Source: an uncultured Bacteroidales bacterium (GTDB taxonomy: Bacteria; Bacteroidota; Bacteroidia; Bacteroidales; UBA932). From it: a DNA stretch of 42,146 nt. Location: positions 1-42,146 of the forward strand of contig CALVDI010000017.1 of the NCBI GenBank assembly GCA_944326225.1. Direction: 5' to 3'. Made by a program: the position numbers and the translations under genes. Positions 17,312-24,860 of the stretch are shown in pieces (position 1 is the stretch's first letter; each line of letters starts with the position of its first letter). The notes beneath the pieces are model-generated. The model was not told the DNA's origin. It did not search any database and saw nothing but the letters and a program-made list of their open reading frames with translations.

Positions 17312-17992
17312 TTAATTTGTCTGTAAAAAGTACCACAAAGTATATCCTTGTTTCTCATAAATTTGAACAGGATTCGTTATTGTCCGGCCATTCAGTAAAT
17401 TCATGCGGACAGCATCACCTTTGCCCAACAGCGACACTATGTCTCCATTTTCATCAAAAACGGCGATACAGCATTGTGCCGGCTCGGGAAAACCGACAGT
17501 TGAGTTCAGGTCACCATAGATATAGCCGCTCCTTACCAAGGCTCTGCAGAACTCACTGTAATTCTTACAGGCAAGCAGACTTTCTGAGATCTCTGTCTCG
17601 GGTACTGTATTGTAATTTTTCTCAGACCGTGACAATGTCCTGCTGACTGTGACAAAAACACTGTCTTTATGAATCCAGACCAGCACACAGGCCTGACCTT
17701 CATTATTAACTCTGCCAGTATGTGCATTCATCTCCACCTCTCTAAGCATCTCATCCATTGTCATCGTAGAACTCACAGCTTCCGAAACAATGTTATTGAC
17801 CAGCGCCTCCACAGCACGAGCCCTTGCATCCGTAACCGTCATGGCATAGCCATATTCCGCATAATATTCTTCTGACATCATTATACGCATTTCTTCCTCA
17901 TCTCCAATATAATTCTGAGAAAGTGCATCTTTTGACGAAAACATTGCGATTAAAGAAACCGCGACAAAATATATCAGTCTATTCTTCATCAT
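17312..17992 (-). CDS. Exported protein of unknown function, LPP20-like N-terminal pattern
   Basis: From ATG 17992 this is a 226-residue protein with a signal peptide of about 25 residues (ALSQNY at the cleavage region). The ORF also has a TTG two codons upstream and a second ATG at 17989. After the signal there is a helix with VTDARARAVEALVNNIVSEA, reminiscent of LPP20-type lipoproteins, which also show alternating Ala/Arg in this position. The middle has a beta-strand pair (ACVLVWIHKDSVFVTVSR). The start overlaps the end of the upstream gene by 14 bases, so the two are coupled. I do not recognise a function. It is adjacent to the NTF2-like gene, to which it may be a partner. Confidence 0.7.
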   Translation of the reverse strand: MMKNRLIYFVAVSLIAMFSSKDALSQNYIGDEEEMRIMMSEEYYAEYGYAMTVTDARARAVEALVNNIVSEAVSSTMTMDEMLREVEMNAHTGRVNNEGQACVLVWIHKDSVFVTVSRTLSRSEKNYNTVPETEISESLLACKNYSEFCRALVRSGYIYGDLNSTVGFPEPAQCCIAVFDENGDIVSLLGKGDAVRMNLLNGRTITNPVQIYEKQGYTLWYFLQTN

Positions 17993-19139
17993 ATTCAAAT
18001 TTTTTCATCAAAGTCTGCTGTGGAATATTTGTATACAACACCATATTGATAACACCATTCTCAAAGACATCTTCAAAAGTCGAGGAGACTATGGCAATAT
18101 GTGCGATATTTGAGAATTTGTCCTTGATAAAAAGAGTACCATCTATACAGTTTTCCTCAATATTGCTTACACCAAAATATTTTTCGTAACCTTTAGAAAA
18201 ATAATTCTGGAAAACATTTCCCGCAACCGTATATGCAACTGTGCCTGAATAAGTGCTGTGCGTAATATTGAAATCAATATTATCCTCCTTCATAGGATAA
18301 AGCAAAATATTCGTCAAAGACTCCACCGGCATTGACTCTGCAAAGACCACATTAAATTCCTCACCGCATTTTCGGAAATACACATCACCTTTTATTTCCG
18401 GAATAAGGTATGTACCTCCGTCAAGAATCGATATACTATCATTCAATGGATGTAAGCCTGCAGGCGCAATGACAGCAACTGGCGCAATGTTCTCTTCTTT
18501 GCCGTAATGTGACAACTGAAATGCCATATACTGATCCCGTTCTTTTTTGTTCATTCCATATATCAGTTCACAAGAAGGCTTTAAATTTAACGACACTGAA
18601 CGTCCGTTTTTCGAAACCAAATCAATATAGCAGACACATCCCTCATTACGAATGTCAATTACATTGCATCCTTTAAGCCAATTATAAACGGAGTCACTGC
18701 AAATTTGAGAAGTCTGTGGATGCAGCAATACTTTATCAACATAGATATACAAATCTTCCAGTTTATATTTACTCAGCAGTTTCCCCATATCATCAGCAAG
18801 CAACATTTCCATAGAAATCCTTTCCAGAAAATGCATTATTGGGTTATGACATATAGATGAGCTGTCACTGTCATTAAGAAAATGCCAGCCGATATGCTCC
18901 AAACATCCATACATGTCAAACTGCAACGACACGGGTATAGGAGTTCCGATTATCTTTTCACAATATATAACAGTATCCTTATCAATATCTGCCGGGATTT
19001 CATCAGATAATCGGGAAACTATTTTCTCCAGTACAGACGAATATGTCCTATACTGTGCCGCAGATACATTTCCTACAGAGAGCACAGTAATACCAAAACT
19101 CACTGCAATAAAGATACAATGTAAATTCAAGTGTTTCAT
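17979..19139 (-). CDS. Exported protein of unknown function
   Basis: This 386-residue protein has a signal peptide of about 27 residues (NVSA-AQY). It has no lipobox and no further hydrophobic segment. The mature part is mixed: helical at about 30-160, then beta-rich, with several Cys residues (for example CEKII, CLEHIG, ICHNP, CNVIDIRNEGCVCYI) that could form disulfides outside the cytoplasm. I do not recognise a domain. The gene is coupled to both neighbours: its ATG overlaps the stop of the zinc-ribbon/MORN gene by 4 bases, and its end overlaps the next start. It belongs to the core of the cluster by arrangement. Confidence 0.7.
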   Translation of the reverse strand: MKHLNLHCIFIAVSFGITVLSVGNVSAAQYRTYSSVLEKIVSRLSDEIPADIDKDTVIYCEKIIGTPIPVSLQFDMYGCLEHIGWHFLNDSDSSSICHNPIMHFLERISMEMLLADDMGKLLSKYKLEDLYIYVDKVLLHPQTSQICSDSVYNWLKGCNVIDIRNEGCVCYIDLVSKNGRSVSLNLKPSCELIYGMNKKERDQYMAFQLSHYGKEENIAPVAVIAPAGLHPLNDSISILDGGTYLIPEIKGDVYFRKCGEEFNVVFAESMPVESLTNILLYPMKEDNIDFNITHSTYSGTVAYTVAGNVFQNYFSKGYEKYFGVSNIEENCIDGTLFIKDKFSNIAHIAIVSSTFEDVFENGVINMVLYTNIPQQTLMKKFEYDEE

Positions 19140-19849
19140 TGTGAAATTTCAAGATATTTTTGAAAACTTTCCTCTAAATCAATCGGATTAGGCCTTTTCC
19201 CCACAATTAATTTTTCCTTCATGCGACCATCCTGATAAAATAATGTTCCACTTTGGATATCTCCGTTTGCCCAAATTCCAACAAAACAATCACCATTTTC
19301 TGCAAAATGTTTATCCAGATCATGTGTTGCAATCGGTGTTCGGGTTGTATAATACATTCTTCCTTCGCCCTCTGGTATTCCCTCTCTGCTTGTTTCTCCA
19401 ATATAATACCCGAAAGAGTATGTGAGTGTAGGCCTTGACGTATCCAGTCGTTTTATTATTTCCACAGTATCATGCTCAGTCACATACACAGTGTCTCTTC
19501 CCTCTACTTCTATAGTGTCTTTCTCAGTGCCACCTCTTTTTTCTCCTGGGAGTATTGATCCCTTACCGTTGCCTGTTGTATCATCACACAAATTCTCAAT
19601 TAAATTTGAACCATACCCTTTTTCTTTCCTATTTGCTGCAATAAAAATTATTGCAGCGACAATTACCACAATCACAGCAGCAATCACTATAGCCAAGACC
19701 TTTTTAGAAATCCCCCCTTTGTGGCCATCCTCCACCTCATAGAGAGGATGGCCGCATTTGGGACAGACGAAGTCCTTGTCATCAGGCACTTCGATAATCT
19801 TGTTAAAATTAGGACAGTTATCGTCCAGATTTATACATTTGCCTTTCAT
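19136..19849 (-). CDS. Zinc-ribbon, transmembrane and MORN-like protein
   Basis: This 237-residue protein has an N-terminal zinc ribbon with Cys5, Cys12, Cys29 and Cys32, a single transmembrane helix (50-72), a charged linker, and a C-terminal MORN-like part (about 147-220) with GIPEGEGRMYY and FVGIWANGDIQSG blocks. The expected topology is ribbon inside and MORN part in the periplasm. MORN repeats often bind lipids or form membrane-associated scaffolds. The gene is 12 bases downstream of the tubulin-like gene and overlaps the next gene by 4 bases (ATGA). It is a good candidate for the adaptor that joins the cytoplasmic GTPase to the envelope. The roles are inferred from domain type and order. 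Confidence 0.78.
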   Translation of the reverse strand: MKGKCINLDDNCPNFNKIIEVPDDKDFVCPKCGHPLYEVEDGHKGGISKKVLAIVIAAVIVVIVAAIIFIAANRKEKGYGSNLIENLCDDTTGNGKGSILPGEKRGGTEKDTIEVEGRDTVYVTEHDTVEIIKRLDTSRPTLTYSFGYYIGETSREGIPEGEGRMYYTTRTPIATHDLDKHFAENGDCFVGIWANGDIQSGTLFYQDGRMKEKLIVGKRPNPIDLEESFQKYLEISQ

Positions 19850-19861
19850 GGTCGCTTTTCT

Positions 19862-22800
19862 TTAGTCAGTCATCCTGTCGCTATCGTGATCTTCCAGAAT
19901 CCCGTAAGCGGTGTTTCTGGCATCAACGAATCTATCCCAGTCATTCTGGTTGCGCCCGCATTCCTTCTTTACCAGCTCGGATATTTTTGTGTCCAATGCA
20001 TTCCTCACATCAGCCCGTCTGACCTTGGACAGGTATTCGGCCGTTCCAAGTTTTGCAAGCACGAGTTCCTGTATTCTGAGAGCAGTCACCTTTTCAATAT
20101 TCTCAACTGCATTGCGGTATGTCTGGCAGTGCAGGCTGATTTTCTTGCCAGAATCGGTATAGAAGTAGACTTTCTTGCCCGTTCCGTCATGCATATATCC
20201 AAGTTGCACAATGTCAAGGGCAAAGGCAAGAGCCAGATATGGCGAGAACTCCTCGCGTTTCTCCTCATTGAACTTTTCGGGATACAGCGAAGGGAACTGA
20301 GGACCGTCCCCTTCGCTGTGCAGCAGAAGCTTGTGCTGCACATCTCCCGGCTCGGATATCTTGACCTCATACTCCCTGCGGAGAACATCCACATCCTTGA
20401 TGAATCTCAAGGGGATACCTGAAGTTATAGAGAGAATAATTATTTCATTGGACTTGTAATTCTTGGCGACTTCGCATTGACCAGCTATGCTGCAGAACTT
20501 TTCCTTGAATTTCTCCCTGAAATTCAGAGCATCCTCATATTCCGGAAGAAACAGCACATTGAAGCTTTTAAAAGGTCTACTGTCTGCTCCGGCATTTATT
20601 TCCTCAGCATTTTTCTTTACAAGGACTCCCGACAACCTTATCTTGTCCTCTATGAAATTGCCAAGCCCCTCCTCATCGTAACCATACTGGGATGCTATCC
20701 TCTCAAGAATATTCACCTTACCTACCTTTTCTTTTTCTCTCTCAATGAGTGCCTGAGCCGTGTCACCGCAGATGCTGTCAAACGCATTGACAAGGACAGT
20801 CATGTCGCATCTCTTGACCATTTTCGTGAAATCAGGGTGGTCGTCATGTATCTCCTCTATCATCTTCCTGCGGACATTCATGGCATTCTCCTTGTTAAGC
20901 TTGTCATCGCGGATATAATTCTTAGTACGGTTCCGCACCTTATCCGGCTCATACATCTTGAATGTGATCGTATTTTCTCCAGTGGTCGTACTCTCTCCGC
21001 TCCTGCACCTGCTGCTGATGGCCACATCAAGCGTATCCAGATAGTCCGTCATACGTCTTTTCAGTTCGCAGACAGTATCCCGAAGTTCCCTGAGCTGGTC
21101 ATTAACCCGTCTGAGCAACTGCTGCGCGTAGTCATATCCGGCCACTTCGGTCATCGCGCAGTATTTTTTCTTCATGAGCTCCGAGTGCGTATTGAGAATC
21201 TTCTCATGCTTGCCCATCATGTTGGACCATGCGCCTATCCTATTCCATGCTTCTCTGTTTTCCATTATCTTAGGTTCAATCTTATCCTTCAAGTCAAGAC
21301 GCTTTTTCTGCTGTTTCTCTCCAAATTTCTCTATCCTCGATTCATTGACCTCAAGAAGTATCCGCAGATACTTCTCCACTTCTATGATGGATTTGTCCCC
21401 ATTGTCCCAGTCCTTGAACAGGTCCTGTTCTATAAGTCCCCTGATATGACTGGCGTATCCCTTTATCTCTTCCCGTTGATTTCTGAAGAACTCCTGAACA
21501 CCGGCACTTCTCCAGCCTTCCTTATAGCGTTTTGCGCACAGGTTCTCAAGCTCGGTCAGCCAGTCCTCTTTATTCTTGTCCTTGACCAATTGCTTGTACT
21601 GCGACACCTTTTCCCAATCCTCGCTGAAAGGAAGCCACTGAGAATAATTGTCATCAACAATCTTCTGAGAAAGCGTCAGATGCTCCTCGTCTATACGCCA
21701 CTCGGGGAATTTCCCGTTCCGGTCGTTGCGCAGTTCGGCGGCATAGCCAAGTCCTATTTCGTCCTCCGGCTTCTCGATGAAGCCCAGATCACTCCAGTTG
21801 TTGTACTTGAACTGAAGCACGGCCTGTTTCTCAAAACTGTACTGTATGTATTCCCTGATTTCCTGATCTGGATATTCGATGCGACTTATGCCGAAACTCA
21901 TGAAGCGATTGCTTCTCACGCCGTCTTCTGCTTCGACTTGTTCGTTCTCATTCTGCTCCACTCTCTGAAGATCAGTGTTATCCACACGCTTGCTGGTTAC
22001 CATTTTATAGAACAAGAAGTCAGCCACCACCTCAAAGAGACCGCCTCCCGCCACATCTATGACTCCTCCATCTACATTGACATTGGAAAAGACGTAAGCA
22101 CAGTTGAACGCATCCATTCCTCTGTCAGTAAGCAGCCTGCGGACCTTGCCGGTACGAGAATCCTTCCTCCCTGACACATCATAAGGCTTGTACTCCTTTA
22201 CACTGAGAGCATTGAGTTCCAGAAGGGCAGCATAGCCGTTCGGCCTGTAATACCCCAATGAAGAGGCCCAGTTCATAGGAGGCATTGTCGCTGTCTCCGG
22301 AAGTTTTGCATAGATGACAATCCTGCAGTCGTTGGTTTCAGGCATGTCCCTGATCTGCGCCACTACATCCACAATGCTTCCGCTACCTGTACCACCGGCA
22401 AGACCCGCACATATATGGAAGGTTATCTCGTGCGACTTAGATATTTTTCGCATATTCTCCATGTGTGTCAGCAACTTGTACTTGAAATCATCAATATTCC
22501 ATGCGAAAAGCAGCCTTCCAAGCCTTCTTCTCTGCCCTCCTGTATCATCTGTGATTCCACCTTTGATCTTGTCCCACACTTTCTGGTCTCCAATCCAGGC
22601 GTTTATACCGGGATAATCCTCTATCCTGCTGAGAATTGAGGCAGAAGCTCCGTTGATTTTCACTTTGTCTCCGAGATCCAGGGCCACGCTCTTGCCAAGT
22701 GTGCGCCATGACTGCTTTTCATCCATATCCCTTGTCGATGAGTCCACCCACATGTATGACACGCAGACATCCCCAATCTTGTCATTCGGAATCTTGTTTG

Positions 22801-22888
22801 TACCGAATTCCTCATACACTCTTTTTCTGAAAGCCTTAATAATGTTGCCGCCTGTACCTCCCAGACCGATAATAAGATGATTTTCCAT
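19862..22888 (-). CDS. Tubulin/FtsZ-like GTPase with long helical extension (Tubulin_2-like)
   Basis: This 1008-residue protein opens with a Gly-rich nucleotide-binding loop, GLGGTGG (8-14), and has the tubulin signature GGTGSG (165-170, in CAGLAGGTGSGSIVD), followed by a strand-helix pattern and RPNGYAALLELNALSV (215-230) that corresponds to the loop-T7 region. This layout matches the large prokaryotic tubulin-like proteins (Pfam Tubulin_2), not FtsZ itself. After residue about 400 the chain is mostly helical and highly charged, with possible coiled coil at about 420-680, and the last part (about 770-1000) looks like a mixed domain. FtsZ-like families of this kind were proposed by Makarova and Koonin to act in membrane remodelling. 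There is no signal peptide, so it is cytoplasmic. The gene is 35 bases downstream of a four-helix membrane protein gene. Polymerisation and GTPase activity are inferred. Confidence 0.85.
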   Translation of the reverse strand: MENHLIIGLGGTGGNIIKAFRKRVYEEFGTNKIPNDKIGDVCVSYMWVDSSTRDMDEKQSWRTLGKSVALDLGDKVKINGASASILSRIEDYPGINAWIGDQKVWDKIKGGITDDTGGQRRRLGRLLFAWNIDDFKYKLLTHMENMRKISKSHEITFHICAGLAGGTGSGSIVDVVAQIRDMPETNDCRIVIYAKLPETATMPPMNWASSLGYYRPNGYAALLELNALSVKEYKPYDVSGRKDSRTGKVRRLLTDRGMDAFNCAYVFSNVNVDGGVIDVAGGGLFEVVADFLFYKMVTSKRVDNTDLQRVEQNENEQVEAEDGVRSNRFMSFGISRIEYPDQEIREYIQYSFEKQAVLQFKYNNWSDLGFIEKPEDEIGLGYAAELRNDRNGKFPEWRIDEEHLTLSQKIVDDNYSQWLPFSEDWEKVSQYKQLVKDKNKEDWLTELENLCAKRYKEGWRSAGVQEFFRNQREEIKGYASHIRGLIEQDLFKDWDNGDKSIIEVEKYLRILLEVNESRIEKFGEKQQKKRLDLKDKIEPKIMENREAWNRIGAWSNMMGKHEKILNTHSELMKKKYCAMTEVAGYDYAQQLLRRVNDQLRELRDTVCELKRRMTDYLDTLDVAISSRCRSGESTTTGENTITFKMYEPDKVRNRTKNYIRDDKLNKENAMNVRRKMIEEIHDDHPDFTKMVKRCDMTVLVNAFDSICGDTAQALIEREKEKVGKVNILERIASQYGYDEEGLGNFIEDKIRLSGVLVKKNAEEINAGADSRPFKSFNVLFLPEYEDALNFREKFKEKFCSIAGQCEVAKNYKSNEIIILSITSGIPLRFIKDVDVLRREYEVKISEPGDVQHKLLLHSEGDGPQFPSLYPEKFNEEKREEFSPYLALAFALDIVQLGYMHDGTGKKVYFYTDSGKKISLHCQTYRNAVENIEKVTALRIQELVLAKLGTAEYLSKVRRADVRNALDTKISELVKKECGRNQNDWDRFVDARNTAYGILEDHDSDRMTD

Positions 22889-22923
22889 ATGTTACTATTA
22901 AATTAAAATTATTTTACACTTTG

Positions 22924-23343
22924 TTATGAAAGTAAACTCCAGCAACTGATTCCGTCTTTTCTCAACATCAGTATAAGCCTCAGTATTATTACTGCAAATA
23001 CCGCCGAAAGTCCTGTTGTGATTAAACTTATCACAGGCACGGAAATTCCATACATAAGTATGATATTTATGCCTGCCACTATTATTGCAGTCCATGTTAT
23101 CAACCAGAAACCTTTACGCCTCCATCTCAGCAACAACGCATATCCCGAAACAAGAAGCACCGCCGAAATAATTGCAACGGCAATCAGCCCATATACATAA
23201 TATTCATCCACATACCGAACTATACCCATGTATGTTATTGTGGTATAAATAGGGGAAATTACATTTGCTATGATTCCCAACCAAAGCCAGAAAGCCACAA
23301 AACCGTTTCTCTTTTTAGAACTTGTCGCTACTGAATTTTCCAT
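22924..23343 (-). CDS. Four-helix membrane protein, first gene of the cluster
   Basis: This 139-residue protein is almost entirely four hydrophobic segments, at about 15-39, 49-72, 78-99 and 102-126, with a positively charged loop (LLRWRRKGFW) between the second and third and a short polar N-terminus. No family motif is evident. It is the first gene of the cluster, 35 bases before the tubulin-like gene. A role as the inner-membrane receptor for the tubulin-like protein is plausible by position only. Upstream on the same strand are an 8 bp inverted repeat and then a 128 bp palindrome. Confidence 0.75.
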   Translation of the reverse strand: MENSVATSSKKRNGFVAFWLWLGIIANVISPIYTTITYMGIVRYVDEYYVYGLIAVAIISAVLLVSGYALLLRWRRKGFWLITWTAIIVAGINIILMYGISVPVISLITTGLSAVFAVIILRLILMLRKDGISCWSLLS

Positions 23344-23346
23344 AAT

Positions 23347-23371
23347 CTATTAATTTAAAGTTTATTAATAG
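23347..23371 (-). promoter_or_regulatory. Inverted repeat just upstream of the cluster's first start codon
   Basis: CTATTAAT (23347-23354) and ATTAATAG (23364-23371) are perfect 8 bp arms around a 9-base spacer. It lies 4-28 bases from ATG 23343, so it would be in the promoter or the mRNA leader of the cluster. A dyad of this type fits a regulator site. No clear TAnnTTTG box is visible in the gap. Confidence 0.4.
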
Positions 23372-23400
23372 ACATAAAAAAGTGGACTTCACTCTTCGTC

Positions 23401-23528
23401 TGCCATCTGAGGTTTTCGACTACCTATAGCACAAACAAATGAATAAAGCCCACGTAGCATTAAGCAACGTGAGCGTTGAACTTTATTCATTGTGCTATAA
23501 TCTAAAAGTGTCGAAATTTCAGATGGCA
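23401..23528. repeat. 128 bp imperfect palindrome between the cluster and the RAYT gene
   Basis: Outer arms TGCCATCTGA (23401-23410) and TCAGATGGCA (23519-23528) are perfect. Inside, TTTCGAC, TATAGCACA and AATGAATAAAG match their mirror copies with short bulges, and CACGT/ACGTG (23451-23455, 23467-23471) closes the centre. Two REP-like halves in inverted orientation, beside a RAYT gene, resemble a REPIN or BIME. It separates the divergently transcribed cluster and transposase, so it could also insulate their transcription. Confidence 0.7.
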
Positions 23529-23719
23529 CGAATAAAAGCTAACGCTTCAATATGTCTTTTCAAATATCCTTCACAGGATTTTCACTCACAAATATATATT
23601 ATTTATCCAACATATCATATTATTTTCAAACAATTATTCTCCGGCAAGATTCATATTCTTTTTGAGATAATTAATCTTCATTCGTTTTACCATTTGCGTA
23701 AAAAACTTAATATCAGGTA

Positions 23720-23750
23720 TTTGACGGAAGAAAAAGTTTGTTTAGCTTTG
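23720..23750 (+). promoter_or_regulatory. Putative promoter of the RAYT gene
   Basis: TTTG at 23720-23723 and TAGCTTTG at 23743-23750 are spaced by 19 bases, a good match to the Bacteroidota -33/-7 consensus. The ATG at 23755 lies only 5 bases after the -7 box, so the transcript may be leaderless or nearly so. The rest of 23529-23719 holds nothing I can identify. Confidence 0.55.
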
Positions 23751-23754
23751 CTGT

Positions 23755-24591
23755 ATGGAAAATCATTGGCATATTTGTACGGACGGGCTGGAGAAGAATG
23801 TGATTTTCAAAAGCGACACGGATTATATCTACGGCATGAACAGCATACCGGTATGCGCTGCCGGGAATCAGGTGACGATATTGGCTTTCTGCCTAATGAG
23901 CAATCATGTACACTTTATCGTCCATGGAGAAGAAGATAACTGCAGGAAATTTATCACTCAATATAAGAAACGGCTGACTGCTCTCACAAATCTAAGCAGT
24001 ACAAATGTCTGCATCAAGCATATAAACGATGACGACTACTTGATGAAAGCGATAGGATATGTCCTTCGCAATCCTGTCTCTGCAGGGATAAGACTCATGC
24101 CTTATCATTACGACTGGAGCTCAGCATCGCTGTACTTTAAGAAACCGGACAGCGGCAGACTTGGCAAAAAAATCGGCACTCTAAGCTATCGGAGTAAGCG
24201 GGAATTGCTTCATTCTCAGACCACATTGCTTGATGAATACATCCTTACTGAAAAGGGGCTGATACTGCCGGAATGTTATGTGGATTTCGAATATGTCGAG
24301 AATCTGTTCAGATCACCTGCAAGACTGATGTATGCCATGTCACGGAATGAAAACATGGAAATGGAACTCTCCGGAGATATCCTGCATAAGACAAAATACT
24401 CCGACGAAGAACTTTCAGGAACTATAAAAGAGCTGTGCGAAGAAACATTTCAGAAGTCATCCGCAGATTTACTCAGCATCGAAAACCGATACCGTCTGGC
24501 CAAGATCCTCCACAAGCGTTATCGACTGAGCCGGAAACAACTCGCACGCTTAACTATGACCGAACCGTCTCTGCTAAAGACCATGCTGTAA
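23755..24591 (+). CDS. REP-associated tyrosine transposase (RAYT)
   Basis: This 278-residue protein is a Y1-type HUH transposase related to IS200/IS605 TnpA, in the single-copy RAYT family that cuts and joins single-stranded REP DNA. The HUH metal motif is MSNHVHFIVHG (His51 and His53). The likely nucleophile is Tyr102 in GYVLRNPVSAG, the family's usual context. The C-terminal part (about 245-278, RLAKILHKRYRLSRKQLARL) looks like a helix-turn-helix. The N-terminus begins directly with the domain; there is no longer start. Flanking elements fit a RAYT: a long palindrome upstream and a REP-like repeat 4 bases after the stop. It has no partner gene. It may be the source of the dispersed REP copies. 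Confidence 0.88.
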   Translation: MENHWHICTDGLEKNVIFKSDTDYIYGMNSIPVCAAGNQVTILAFCLMSNHVHFIVHGEEDNCRKFITQYKKRLTALTNLSSTNVCIKHINDDDYLMKAIGYVLRNPVSAGIRLMPYHYDWSSASLYFKKPDSGRLGKKIGTLSYRSKRELLHSQTTLLDEYILTEKGLILPECYVDFEYVENLFRSPARLMYAMSRNENMEMELSGDILHKTKYSDEELSGTIKELCEETFQKSSADLLSIENRYRLAKILHKRYRLSRKQLARLTMTEPSLLKTML

Positions 24592-24595
24592 CTCT

Positions 24596-24773
24596 CTGCT
24601 GCGCTATATCTGGCAAATTTGAAGCGATGGTGCGCACAGGCTCATTACAATCCTGATTATCAATCCGTTACAAAACACCACTGCACATTTGAGCACTTTC
24701 AAACATGGCCAAATGTGCAGCACTAAAAGAAATATCATTGATAATCAGCAATATCACTATCCTGACCGCACCG
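24596..24773 (+). repeat. REP-like structured repeat, copy B (right boundary of the island)
   Basis: This 178 bp element begins 4 bases after the RAYT stop and is the direct counterpart of 7961-8137. The first 30 bases differ by one base. The outer arms are GGTGCG (24629-24634) and CGCACC (24767-24772). The inner hairpin is CTGCACATTTG (24681-24691) with CAAATGTGCAG (24710-24720). The arms pair although the sequences between them have diverged, which points to conserved structure. From 24774 to the tex stop at 24861 I see nothing identifiable. Confidence 0.8.
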
Positions 24774-24860
24774 TCGGTACAGAAACGGGCATGGTCCGGT
24801 CTGGAAGTGCTGCGTTGAGAGGAGATGAGCAGCCGGCGGTCTTGTGAAAAGTGTGACGGG

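Larger units (their letters stand above)
7961..24773. mobile_element. Accessory island bounded by two direct REP-like repeats
   Basis: About 16.8 kb lies between, and includes, two direct copies of a 177-178 bp structured repeat. It holds the tubulin-like gene cluster, an orphan ORF, a long palindrome and a RAYT transposase. The outside neighbours are the core genes pyrC and tex, which face each other. The inside is visibly richer in A+T than the flanks. There is no integrase, no relaxase and no tRNA at either edge. How it arrived is unknown: repeat-mediated recombination is an inference, and the repeats may also simply be two dispersed REP copies. Confidence 0.4.

Noticed and set aside
20477..22174. 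565-codon ORF on the plus strand opposite the tubulin-like gene
   Set aside because: It is fully antisense to a gene with strong family motifs and has no recognisable domain; the long open frame comes from codon bias of the real gene.
23439..23939. 166-codon plus-strand ORF over the palindrome and the 5' part of the RAYT gene
   Set aside because: It crosses a non-coding palindrome and overlaps the RAYT gene in another frame.
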